Shown in pieces: positions 50,908 through 59,504 of a stretch of 64,000 nucleotides of DNA; within the stretch, counting starts at the first letter, position 1; every line of letters begins with the position of its first letter. This DNA comes from Rathayibacter sp. VKM Ac-2856 (GTDB taxonomy: Bacteria; Actinomycetota; Actinomycetes; Actinomycetales; Microbacteriaceae). The stretch lies in assembly GCF_013205055.1 (NCBI RefSeq), contig NZ_JABMLF010000001.1:744001-808000 (forward strand). The letters are read 5' to 3'. The notes beneath the pieces are model-generated. The model ran no database searches, was not told where the DNA came from, and saw nothing but the letters and a program-made list of their open reading frames with translations. A program made the position numbers and the translations under genes.

Positions 50908-52422
50908 TCAGGGCAGCGGCGCGAGCGGGCCGGTGGCCGGGCCCTCCAGGACGGTGCCGTCGGGGGCGAAGCGCGAGCCGTGCAGCGGGCAGTCCCAGCT
51001 GCGCTCCGCGTCGTTCCAGGTGACGACACCGCCCAGGTGCGGGCAGACCGCGGAGACGGCGCAGCGGCGCCCCTCGACGGTCGAGACCGCGACCGGCCGG
51101 AGTCCGTCGCGGGCGAGCGCGCCCTGCCCCTCGTCCGGGATCACGCCCTCGGAGCGGGGGGCGCGCAGCGCCGCCCCGTAGCCGCGCGCGTACCAGGCGG
51201 CGACCGCGCCGAGCGCCCCCGCGCCCTCCGCCATCACCCGGGGCAGGGTGGGTCGGCGGTGCAGCGTCCGCGCCCAGGGCGGGGTCTCGCCGCGGGAGTC
51301 GCCGACGAGCGTGAGCGCCGCCTGCACCGCGTTGGTCATCCCCCACTTGTCGTAGCCGGTCGCCAGGAAGATCCGGCCGCGGCCGCGGGGCAGCCAGCCG
51401 ACGAAGGGCACGCGGTGGAACGGCTCGTAGTCCTGCGCGCTCCACTGCGCGATCGGCTCGGCTCCGGGGAAGGAGCGGCGCGTCCAGGCGATGAGGTCGT
51501 CGACGCTCTCCTGCGTCCGCGCGCGGCGGCCGACCACGTGGCCGTTGCCTCCGACGAGGAGCAGCCGCTCGCCGTCGCGCTCCACGTCGCGGATCGAGCG
51601 CGAGGGCCCGTCGACGGAGAGGAACATGCCGTCCGGGATCGCCTCGGCGCCCCGGAAGGCGACCGCGTAGGAGCGCAGGGCGATCTGCTTGGCGAAGTAG
51701 AGCCCGCGGTCCAGGATCGGCGCGCCGGTGAGGAGGTACGCCCGCTCCCCGGTGACGTCCCCGGCGGAGGTGCGCACCCGGACGGGCGAGGAGGCGCGCA
51801 GGCCGAGCGCCCGGACGCCCTGCACGAGCACGCCGCCCGCCGCGCGGAAGTCGGCGGCGAGCGCCGTCAGCACCGCCATCGGATCGAACTCGGCCTGGTC
51901 GTCGAGCGCGACGGCCGCGGTGCTCGGGAACGGCGTGTCCAGCTCACCGACCAGTCGGGTGGCCAGACCGAAGCGGCGGGCGGTCTCGTGCTCGCGCAGC
52001 ACCGCCGCCACACCGTCGGGGGTCTGCGCGTAGCTGTAGGCGGTGCGGCGCTGCACGGGGACGCCGGCCTCGCGGAGGTAGTCGACGAGCCAGGTGAAGC
52101 CGGCGAGGTTCGCGGCGACGTAGGCCCGGGTGACCGCGGGGATGTTCCGCGCGGCGATCCTGCTGAGGTGCGCGCCCTGCAGCAGGCTCAGCTTCGCGGT
52201 GCTGCTGCCGGTCGCCACGGCCCCCACCTCGCGGGCCTCGAGGACGAGCACCCGGCGACCGCCGCGCTGGAGCAGGAGCGCCGTCACGAGTCCCGTCAGC
52301 CCGGCTCCCACGATCACGTCGTCGTAGTGCGCGCCCGGGACGAACGCGTCACCCGGGATCGGCTCGGCACCCTGCCGCCAGAGCGAGGTCGCCTCGGTCG
52401 CCGGCACGTCGGTCCGCTTCAT
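50908..52422 (-). CDS. FAD-dependent oxidoreductase with C-terminal Rieske domain
   Basis: A 504-residue fusion. The N-terminal two thirds is a DAO/GMC-like FAD enzyme: DVIVGAGLTGLVTALLL (dinucleotide fold, about residues 35-50), STAKLSLLQG, and the second FAD contact FLATGYDKWGMTNA. The C-terminal 90 residues form a Rieske 2Fe-2S domain with ligands in CPHLGG and CPLHGSRF. Such fusions occur as YhfW-type proteins of unknown substrate; electron transfer between the cluster and FAD is likely. The ATG at 52422 has GGGAG 8 nt upstream; a GTG five codons earlier would place the ribosome site inside the gene. Confidence 0.92.
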   Translation of the reverse strand: MKRTDVPATEATSLWRQGAEPIPGDAFVPGAHYDDVIVGAGLTGLVTALLLQRGGRRVLVLEAREVGAVATGSSTAKLSLLQGAHLSRIAARNIPAVTRAYVAANLAGFTWLVDYLREAGVPVQRRTAYSYAQTPDGVAAVLREHETARRFGLATRLVGELDTPFPSTAAVALDDQAEFDPMAVLTALAADFRAAGGVLVQGVRALGLRASSPVRVRTSAGDVTGERAYLLTGAPILDRGLYFAKQIALRSYAVAFRGAEAIPDGMFLSVDGPSRSIRDVERDGERLLLVGGNGHVVGRRARTQESVDDLIAWTRRSFPGAEPIAQWSAQDYEPFHRVPFVGWLPRGRGRIFLATGYDKWGMTNAVQAALTLVGDSRGETPPWARTLHRRPTLPRVMAEGAGALGAVAAWYARGYGAALRAPRSEGVIPDEGQGALARDGLRPVAVSTVEGRRCAVSAVCPHLGGVVTWNDAERSWDCPLHGSRFAPDGTVLEGPATGPLAPLP

Positions 52423-52532
52423 CGCATCTCCCTGCACTCGGGCCGAGGAGCCGGCCGTGCCCGACGCTACGCGGGGCGGAGGAGCGCGTCACGGTGTTGA
52501 CCCCCGCCGCGCGCGGCACTAGCTCGGAGCGG

Positions 52533-53666
52533 TCAGAGCCAGCCCCAGCGCTTGAACAGCCGGTGCAGGACCACGCTGGAGGCGACCATCAGGCCCAGCG
52601 CCGCCGGGTAGCCCCAGGCGAGGTGCAGCTCCGGCATCGCGTCGAAGTTCATGCCGTAGACGCTGGAGATCATGGTGGGGGCGAAGAAGATGGCGGCCCA
52701 GGCGGAGATCCGCTTGACCTCGTCGTTCTGCTGGTTGCCCGCCTCCGCGAGCCTCTTCATGTCCTCGTTCTGGCGCTGGGCGACGAGGGTCGCGTTCACG
52801 GCGAGGATCTCGCGGAGCGTGGTGCGGAAGCCCTCGACGCGCTCGTCGACCACGGCGACGTGGTCGGCGACGTCGCGGAGGTAGCGGCGGAGCTCGACGT
52901 CCTCGCGGAAGACGTCGAAGTCGGTGACGAGCCGGCCGAGCATCCCGGTCAGCGGGCGGGTCGCGCGCTGGAAGTCGAGGACCTCCTGGCTGAGCTCGTA
53001 GATGCGCCGCGACACGGCCGGGTCGCCCTCGAAGACCTGGGCCTCGATCTCGTCGATGTCGTTCTCGAGCCCCGCGACGACCGGCGCGTACTGGTCGACC
53101 ACCGCGTCAAGGATCGCGTAGAGGACCGCGACCGGGCCCTTCCGCAGCAGCTCCGGGTCCGCCTCCATCCGGCGCCGGACCAGGGAGAGGTCGGGCTTCT
53201 CGGAGTGGCGGACGGTGACGACGAAGTTCGGCCCGACGAACAGGTGCAGCTCGCCGAAGTCGACCTCCTCGCGCTGGTCCGCGTAGCTCGCGGCGCGCAG
53301 GACGACGAACATGTCGGCGCCGTAGCGCTCGAGCTTGGGGCGCTGGTGCGCGCTGATCGCGTCCTCGATGGCGAGCGGGTGCATCGAGAACTCGTCCTCG
53401 AGGGCGGCCAGCTCGGCCTCGGTCGGGCGGTAGAGGCCGATCCAGGCCATCGCGTCGGGCAGCCGCTGCAGGGCGGCGAGCGCCTCGGGGATGCTCGAGG
53501 GCGAGACGACGCGGTGGCCGTCCTGGTAGATCGCGTTGTCGACGGTGCTCCGGCGGGCGGGCTCCTCCTCGGGGCGGATCCGCTCGATCGGGCTGGTGTC
53601 CTCCGCGGCGGCCCGCGTCCTCGCGCCGAGGCCGAGGAGGGTCGAGGGGACTCGGGGCAGCTTCAC
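52533..53666 (-). CDS. CorA family magnesium/cobalt transporter
   Basis: A 377-residue pentameric divalent-cation channel. The long cytoplasmic funnel is followed by two C-terminal helices; the pore signature YGMNF sits at the end of the first (MISSVYGMNFDAMPEL, near residue 340), and the protein ends with the basic KRWGWL. The first 45 residues are a variable extension. The ATG at 53666 has AGGAGG a few bases upstream. The gene is divergent from sbcDC. Which metal is carried (Mg, Co, Ni) cannot be told. Confidence 0.93.
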   Translation of the reverse strand: MKLPRVPSTLLGLGARTRAAAEDTSPIERIRPEEEPARRSTVDNAIYQDGHRVVSPSSIPEALAALQRLPDAMAWIGLYRPTEAELAALEDEFSMHPLAIEDAISAHQRPKLERYGADMFVVLRAASYADQREEVDFGELHLFVGPNFVVTVRHSEKPDLSLVRRRMEADPELLRKGPVAVLYAILDAVVDQYAPVVAGLENDIDEIEAQVFEGDPAVSRRIYELSQEVLDFQRATRPLTGMLGRLVTDFDVFREDVELRRYLRDVADHVAVVDERVEGFRTTLREILAVNATLVAQRQNEDMKRLAEAGNQQNDEVKRISAWAAIFFAPTMISSVYGMNFDAMPELHLAWGYPAALGLMVASSVVLHRLFKRWGWL

Positions 53667-53832
53667 GGGGCCTCCTCTGATCGACCGACGCCCTATTCTG
53701 CACCCCCGGGTGAACGGCAGGTGTCCGGCGGCGACGGCACGGCCGGCGTCCGGTGTCGGAGCCGCTCAGTAGCCTGGAGGAGCACGACAGGGAGCGCCAC
53801 CGCACACCCGCACCGCACGCGAAAGGACGGTC

Positions 53833-54978
53833 GTGAAGCTCCTGCACACCTCCGACTGGCACATCGGCCGCACCTTCCACGGCCACTCGAGCGTCGCCGC
53901 GCTCGGCGTCGTGCTCGACGCGCTGGTCGAGACGGTGCGTGCCGAGGGCGTCGACGTCGTCCTCGTCGCGGGCGACGTCTTCGACTCGGCGGTGCCGGCG
54001 GCCGAGCACTACACGCTGCTGACCCGCACGCTCGAGGCGATCCGCGCGGCCGGAGCCGAGGTCGTGCTGACGAGCGGCAACCACGACTCCCCCGCCCGAC
54101 TGGGCTTCCAGGCCGGGCTCCTGCGCGGCTCCGGCGTGCACGTGCTCACCGACCCCGACGCGTACGCCGAGCCGGTCGTCCTGCGCGACGAGCACGGCGA
54201 GGTGGGCGTCTACGGCATCCCGTACCTCGAGCCGGCGCTCTACCGGCACCGGCACCCGGAGGAGTCGCTGCGCCGCCACGAGGACGTCCTCGCCTTCGCG
54301 ATGCGCCGCATCCGCGCGCACGCCGAGGCGTCCGGCCGCCGCTGGGTGGTGCTGGCGCACTGCTTCGCCGTCGGAGCACCGGCCGGCACGGTCGAGCGCG
54401 ACATCACGGCCGGCGGGATCGACTACGTCTCGGTCGACCACTTCGCCGCGGCCGACTACGCGGCGCTCGGGCACATCCACGGGCGGGCGACGCTGCTGCC
54501 GGGCGTCCGCTACTCCGGCGCCCCGCTGCACTACTCGTTCGGCGAGGCCGCGAAGCCGCGCGGCGGCTGGCTGGTCGAACTCGGTGCCGACGGTCTCGGC
54601 GAGGTGTCCTGGTCGTCGCTGCCGGTGCCGCGCCGCCTCAGCGTGATCGAGGGGCGGCTGGAGGAGCTGCTGAGCGATCCATCGCTCGCGGAGTACGAGC
54701 CCGACTGGGTGTCGGCCGTGCTGACCGACGAGGTGCGCCCGCTCGACGCGATGGCGCGACTGCAGTCGCGCTTCCCGGGCTGCGCGACGCTGGAGCACCG
54801 TCCGCCGCACGCCGCGGTCGACGAGCGGCGCTACGCCGAGCGGGTCCGCGGCCGCAGCGACGTCGAGGTGATCGACGACTTCCTCGCGCACGTCCGCGGC
54901 GGGCACGGGGCGACCGAGACCGAGCGCGCCCTCGCGCTCGATGCGCTGGCGCAGGTCGACGCCGAGGCGCTGCGGTGA
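53833..54978 (+). CDS. sbcD: Exonuclease SbcCD, nuclease subunit D
   Basis: The 381-residue Mre11-type nuclease that, with SbcC, cleaves DNA hairpins and protein-blocked ends. Phosphoesterase motifs are in sequence: LLHTSDWHIGRTFHG at the N-terminus, VAGDVFDSAVP, TSGNHDSPARLG, VLAHCFAVG and GHIHGRAT. The GTG start at 53833 has AAGGACG upstream. sbcC begins in its stop codon. Hairpin-cutting activity is notable in a genome with large palindromic repeat arrays. Confidence 0.96.
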   Translation: MKLLHTSDWHIGRTFHGHSSVAALGVVLDALVETVRAEGVDVVLVAGDVFDSAVPAAEHYTLLTRTLEAIRAAGAEVVLTSGNHDSPARLGFQAGLLRGSGVHVLTDPDAYAEPVVLRDEHGEVGVYGIPYLEPALYRHRHPEESLRRHEDVLAFAMRRIRAHAEASGRRWVVLAHCFAVGAPAGTVERDITAGGIDYVSVDHFAAADYAALGHIHGRATLLPGVRYSGAPLHYSFGEAAKPRGGWLVELGADGLGEVSWSSLPVPRRLSVIEGRLEELLSDPSLAEYEPDWVSAVLTDEVRPLDAMARLQSRFPGCATLEHRPPHAAVDERRYAERVRGRSDVEVIDDFLAHVRGGHGATETERALALDALAQVDAEALR

Positions 54979-57926
54979 GGATCCGCCGCCTCTCCTTCGC
55001 CGGTCTCGGCCCGTTCCGCGCCGAGCAGGAGATCGACTTCGACCGCCTCGAGGACGTCGGGATCTACCTCATCGCCGGGCGCACCGGCGCCGGCAAGTCC
55101 ACGATCCTCGACGCGATCGGCTTCGCCCTCTACGGCTCGGTGCCGCGCTTCGACGGCACGGCCTCGCGGCTGCGCAGCGACCACAGCGCGCCCGAGGACG
55201 AGACGTTCGCCGAGCTCGACTTCGAGGCGGCCGGGCGGCTCTACCGGGTCCGCCGCTCGCCGGAGTACGAGCGTCCGGCCAAGCGCGGCGGCGGCACCAC
55301 CCGGCAGGCGGCGAAGGTCGCGCTGCTCGAGCACGTCGACGGCGAGTGGCGCGGGCTCTCCTCCAGCGCTCGGGAGACGGGCGCCGACATCGGGCGGATC
55401 GTCGGCCTCACCAAGGACCAGTTCCTGCAGGTGATCCTGCTCGCGCAGAACCGCTTCCACGAGTTCCTGCTCGCGAAGAACGACGACCGGCAGCGCTTGC
55501 TCCGCACGCTCTTCGCGACCGAGCGCTACGACCTGCTCCGCCGGCGCCTCGTCGAGCTGCGGCAGGAGAGCGGCGCCGCCCTCGAGGAGGAGCGCGCGGT
55601 CGTGACGGCGCTGGCCGACGAGGCGGTGCGCCTGACCGCCGACGACGAGCCGGCGCCCGCGGTGCCGGACGCTGCCTGGTTCCGCAACCTGGTGACCCGG
55701 CTCGACGCTCCGCTCGCCCTCGCCGGTGCGGAGGTGGCGGAGGCCGACGCGGCGAGCCGTGCGGCCGAGGCGGCCCGCGACGAGGCGCGCGTCCTCAAGC
55801 GCGCGCAGGACCGCCGCCGGACCGCGCTGATCGAGGCGGAGGAGCTGGCGGTCGCGGAGTCGCTGGTCGTGCGCGAGCGCGAGCGGATCGAGCGGGCGCG
55901 GCGCGCCGAGGGCGTGCTGCCGCTGCTGAAGACCGCGCGCACCGCCGCCGACCGGGCCCTGGCTGCCGTGCGGTCCCGCGACGACGCCGCGGACGCCTTC
56001 ACGGCCGCCTTCCAGGAGCCCGCCGATCGGGCCGCCGCCGTCCGAGCGAGCGAGCGCCTGGCCGGCACGCTCGGCGCGCTGGCCGAGGCGCTGGCCGACG
56101 AGCGCGCGCTGCCGGAGGCGGTCCGCGGCCTCGAGCGCGCCGCGGCGGCGCGCGACCGGGCCGCCGCCGCGCTCGAGGTCCTCGACCGCGAGCTCCGCGC
56201 GCTCCCCGGCCTCCTCGACGCCCTGACCGCGGAGGAGGACGACCTCGTCGCGGACGCCTCCGCGCTGCCGGCCCGGAGCGACGAGCTGGCCGCGCTGGAG
56301 CGGAGGATCCGCGCCGCCGCCGAGCGCGGGAGCGCCGCGACCGCGCTCGGCCGGCTGCGCGAGGCCCACGCCGACGCGGCCCGCGCGCACGGCCTACGCG
56401 CCGCGGAGCACTCCGCGCTCGTCGCCCGCCGCTTCGCGGGCTTCGCCGGCGAGCTGGCGGGCGAGCTCGAGCCCGGCGAGCCCTGCCCCGTCTGCGGCTC
56501 CTGCGAGCACCCGAGGCCGGCCGAGCACGGCGAGCTGCCGCCCGTCGGCACCGGCGAGATCGAGCGGGCGCGCACCGCCGTCGATCGCGCCGCCGCCGCG
56601 ATGGACACCGCGCGCGAGGCGGAGGGTGCGGGGGCGCTCGCCCTCGCCGCGCTCCAGGAGCGCGTCGGCGACTCGACGGACGAGGAGCTGCAGGCCTCGC
56701 TCGCCGACGCCGAGCGCCGCCTCGACGCCTCCCGGCGCGCGGCGACCCGCCTCGAGGAGGTCCGGCGCGAGCGCACGGCGCTCCGCGTCCGCGGAGACGC
56801 GCTCACCGCCGACCTCGAGTCCGCCCGCGCCGAGCACCAGCGCCTCTCCTCCGACCACGCTCTGGCCGCCGAGGCGCTGCGGCTGCTGCGCGAGCGGATC
56901 GACGCCCACCGCGACGGGGCCGCGAGCATCGCCGAGCGCGTCGCCGCGATCACCGCCCGGCGCCGCATCGCCGACGCCCTCGTCGAGGCCGAGGACTCCG
57001 CGAGCGCCCGCAGCGACGCGGCCGAGGCGGCCGGGGCCCAGCTGGCCGAGGTCGTCGCCGACCGCGGCTTCGCGAGCCCCGAGGACGCCGAGTCCGCCGC
57101 CCTCACCGCGGGCGAGCGCGCCCGCGCCGAGGCCGTGGTCGCCGAGCACGAGCGCCGCCGCAGCGCCGTCGACGCGGTCCTCACCGATCCCGAGCTCGCC
57201 GGAGTGCCGACGACCCCCGTCGATCTCGCCGCGGCGGAGGAGGAGGCGCGCACCGCCTCCACCCGCCGCGACGAGGCCCGCTCCCGGCACTCCGTCCTCG
57301 AGCACCGCGCCGCGCGTCTCGCCGAGCTGGCCGCGCGGGCCGACGAGCGCCTGACCGTGCTGGAGGACAGGCTGCGCCGCCACGACGAGCTGCGCGCCCT
57401 GGCCGAGACCATCGACGGGCGCGGGCAGAACACCCGCCGGATGGACCTCGAGGCCTTCGCCCTGGCCGGCCGCCTGGAGGAGATCGTCGCCGCCGCGAAC
57501 CTGCGCCTGAACGCGATGACCAGCGGCCGCTACGCCCTCGTGCACGACGACTCACTCGCCTACCGCGGCGCCGCCTCCGGTCTCGGCATCGACGTCCTCG
57601 ACGCCTTCACCGGCGCCCGGCGCCAGCCCGCGTCGCTCTCGGGCGGCGAGACCTTCCTCGCCTCGCTCGCGCTGGCGCTCGGCCTCGCGGACGTGGTGAC
57701 GATGCAGTCCGGCGGCGTCTCGCTCGAGACGATGTTCATCGACGAGGGCTTCGGCTCGCTGGACTCCGAGACCCTCGAGACCGCGCTCGGCACCCTCGAC
57801 GAGCTGCGCTCCGGCGGCCGCACGATCGGGCTGATCAGCCACGTCGACGCGATGCGCGAGCGGCTGCCGACGGGGCTGAAGGTCGTCGTGAGCGACCGCG
57901 GCGACAGCAGGATCCTCACGGCGTGA
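54975..57926 (+). CDS. sbcC: Exonuclease SbcCD, ATPase subunit C
   Basis: A 983-residue SMC-like ATPase. Walker A GRTGAGKST is at about residues 34-42, two long coiled coils rich in Ala, Glu and Arg flank the zinc hook CPVCGSCEHP (Cys near 503 and 506), and the C-terminal head has the signature SLSGGETFLASLALALGL and Walker B FIDEGFGSLD. It is somewhat shorter than E. coli SbcC. The GTG at 54975 overlaps the sbcD stop (GTGA). The stop is 13 bp before the promoter of the thiamine operon. Confidence 0.96.
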   Translation: MRIRRLSFAGLGPFRAEQEIDFDRLEDVGIYLIAGRTGAGKSTILDAIGFALYGSVPRFDGTASRLRSDHSAPEDETFAELDFEAAGRLYRVRRSPEYERPAKRGGGTTRQAAKVALLEHVDGEWRGLSSSARETGADIGRIVGLTKDQFLQVILLAQNRFHEFLLAKNDDRQRLLRTLFATERYDLLRRRLVELRQESGAALEEERAVVTALADEAVRLTADDEPAPAVPDAAWFRNLVTRLDAPLALAGAEVAEADAASRAAEAARDEARVLKRAQDRRRTALIEAEELAVAESLVVRERERIERARRAEGVLPLLKTARTAADRALAAVRSRDDAADAFTAAFQEPADRAAAVRASERLAGTLGALAEALADERALPEAVRGLERAAAARDRAAAALEVLDRELRALPGLLDALTAEEDDLVADASALPARSDELAALERRIRAAAERGSAATALGRLREAHADAARAHGLRAAEHSALVARRFAGFAGELAGELEPGEPCPVCGSCEHPRPAEHGELPPVGTGEIERARTAVDRAAAAMDTAREAEGAGALALAALQERVGDSTDEELQASLADAERRLDASRRAATRLEEVRRERTALRVRGDALTADLESARAEHQRLSSDHALAAEALRLLRERIDAHRDGAASIAERVAAITARRRIADALVEAEDSASARSDAAEAAGAQLAEVVADRGFASPEDAESAALTAGERARAEAVVAEHERRRSAVDAVLTDPELAGVPTTPVDLAAAEEEARTASTRRDEARSRHSVLEHRAARLAELAARADERLTVLEDRLRRHDELRALAETIDGRGQNTRRMDLEAFALAGRLEEIVAAANLRLNAMTSGRYALVHDDSLAYRGAASGLGIDVLDAFTGARRQPASLSGGETFLASLALALGLADVVTMQSGGVSLETMFIDEGFGSLDSETLETALGTLDELRSGGRTIGLISHVDAMRERLPTGLKVVVSDRGDSRILTA

Positions 57927-57952
57927 CGGCGGGACCCGCTAGGGTCGTCGGC

Positions 57953-58030
57953 AGTGACACGGGGTGCCCGCCAGGGCTGAGATGAGACCCGTCGAACCTG
58001 ATCTAGTTCGTACTAGCGAAGGGATGTCGC
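57953..58030 (+). ncRNA. TPP riboswitch (THI element)
   Basis: The conserved core is easy to see: ACACGGGGTGCCC at the 5' side, GGGCTGAGATGAGACCC (the CTGAGA pyrimidine-sensing loop, about 57975), AACCTGATCTAGTTC and the closing GAAGGGATGTC. TAGGGT at 57940-57945 is a probable -10, placing the RNA start near 57952. GAAGGGA of the closing helix is also the only ribosome-binding sequence for thiM at 58033, so TPP binding should hide it and block translation directly. Confidence 0.95.
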
Positions 58031-58032
58031 GA

Positions 58033-58866
58033 ATGAGCATTCGCACGCCTGCCCACCCGACCCTCCTCGACGGCGCGGCCGTCGCCCGAGACCTCGACGG
58101 CCTGCGCCGAGCCGCGCCGCTCGTGCAGTGCATCACCAACGCGGTGGTCACCGGCTTCACCGCCAACAGCCTCCTCGCGCTCGGTGCGAGCCCGGCGATG
58201 TGCGATCTGCCCGGCGAGGCCGGCGTCTTCGCGGGGATCGCCTCCGCGACGCTGGTCAACCTCGGCACCCCGCACGCGGACCAGCGTGACGGCGCCCGCG
58301 AGGCCGTCGCGGCGGCGAACGCGGCCGGGACGCCCTGGGTGCTCGACCCCGTCGCCGTCGGACCGCTCCCCGTCCGCACCGCGCTCGCGGCCGAGCTGCT
58401 CGAGGCGCGTCCCGCGATCATCCGCGGGAACGCGTCCGAGATCCTCGCCCTCGCCGGTCTCGGCGCCGGCGGTCGCGGTGTCGACGCCGTCGACGGCCCG
58501 GAGGACGCCCTCGAGGCCGCCACCGCACTGGCCCACCGCGTCGGAGCCGTGGTCGCCGTCTCGGGCGCGGTCGACGTGATCACCGACGGCGAGCGCGTCG
58601 TGCGCGTCAGCGGCGGCCACCCGCTGCTGACCCGCGTCACCGGCGGCGGCTGCGCCCTCGGCGCGGTGATGGCCGCGTTCCTCGGCGCGCAGCCGAGCGA
58701 CGGCGACGCACTCGGAGCCGCGGTCGCCGCCTCCGCGGTCTGGGGTCTCGCCGCCGAGCGCGCCGCCGCCACCGCCGCCGGTCCCGGCTCGTTCGCGGTC
58801 GGACTGCTGGACGCCCTGTCCGCGCTCACGACCGACGACGTCGCGACGGGAGCGCGGATCGCATGA
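58033..58866 (+). CDS. thiM: Hydroxyethylthiazole kinase
   Basis: A 277-residue kinase that salvages the thiazole half of thiamine by phosphorylating 4-methyl-5-(2-hydroxyethyl)thiazole. Typical segments are [26 protein letters not shown] near the N-terminus (in part), [25 protein letters not shown] and the ATP/catalytic [17 protein letters not shown]; the usual GTGC reads GGGC here. ATG at 58024 would lie inside the riboswitch; I chose 58033, which has GAAGGGA 8-9 nt upstream. First gene of the salvage operon. Confidence 0.94.
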   Translation: MSIRTPAHPTLLDGAAVARDLDGLRRAAPLVQCITNAVVTGFTANSLLALGASPAMCDLPGEAGVFAGIASATLVNLGTPHADQRDGAREAVAAANAAGTPWVLDPVAVGPLPVRTALAAELLEARPAIIRGNASEILALAGLGAGGRGVDAVDGPEDALEAATALAHRVGAVVAVSGAVDVITDGERVVRVSGGHPLLTRVTGGGCALGAVMAAFLGAQPSDGDALGAAVAASAVWGLAAERAAATAAGPGSFAVGLLDALSALTTDDVATGARIA

Positions 58867-59504
58867 TCGACCTCTCGCTCCAGCTCGTCACCGACACCCG
58901 TCTCTGCGGCCCGCGCGGCGTGCCGACCGTCGTCGCCGCGGCCGTCGCCGGCGGCGTCCGCACGGTGCAGGTCCGCGACCACGACGCGACCGCCGCCGAG
59001 CTCGTCGCCCTCACCTGCGCCGTCGCCGCCGTGCTCGACGAGCACACCACCCTGCTCGTCGACGACCGCGTCGACGTGGTCCTCGCCGCCCGCCTGGCCG
59101 GCGCCCGCGTCGACGGCGTGCACGTCGGCCAGTCCGATCTGCCGGTCCTCGCCGCGCGCCGCATCCTCGGCGCCGACGCGGTGGTCGGCCTCACGGCGAA
59201 CACGCCCGCGCACCTCGCAGCCGCGCACGCCCTGCCCGCGGGCACGGTCGACTACCTCGGCGTCGGCGTGATCCGCGCCACGGCGACCAAGCCCGACCAC
59301 CCGGAGCCGCTCGGGATCGACGGCTTCGCGGAGCTGGCCGCCGCGACCCCGCTCCCCTGCGTCGCCATCGGCGGCGTCACCGCCGACGACGCGGCGGCCC
59401 TGCGCCGCGCGGGCGCCGCCGGCCTCGCGATCGTCTCGGCGATCTGCGCCGCCGAGGATCCCGAGTCCGCCGCCCGCCGCTTCCGCACGGAGTGGGAGCG
59501 ATGA
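58863..59504 (+). CDS. thiE: Thiamine-phosphate synthase
   Basis: The 213-residue TIM-barrel enzyme that joins the pyrimidine diphosphate and thiazole phosphate to give thiamine monophosphate. It shows [10 protein letters not shown] at the start, [24 protein letters not shown], the [16 protein letters not shown] segment (usual GPIFPTxTK) and AIGGVTADD. The ATG at 58863 overlaps the thiM stop by four bases and the stop overlaps the next start in the same way. Confidence 0.96.
   Translation: MIDLSLQLVTDTRLCGPRGVPTVVAAAVAGGVRTVQVRDHDATAAELVALTCAVAAVLDEHTTLLVDDRVDVVLAARLAGARVDGVHVGQSDLPVLAARRILGADAVVGLTANTPAHLAAAHALPAGTVDYLGVGVIRATATKPDHPEPLGIDGFAELAAATPLPCVAIGGVTADDAAALRRAGAAGLAIVSAICAAEDPESAARRFRTEWER

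Noticed and set aside
52494-54974. An N-terminal extension of SbcC of over 800 residues.
   Set aside because: It is antisense to corA and overlaps sbcD in another frame; the conserved SbcC N-terminus begins exactly at the GTG in the sbcD stop.
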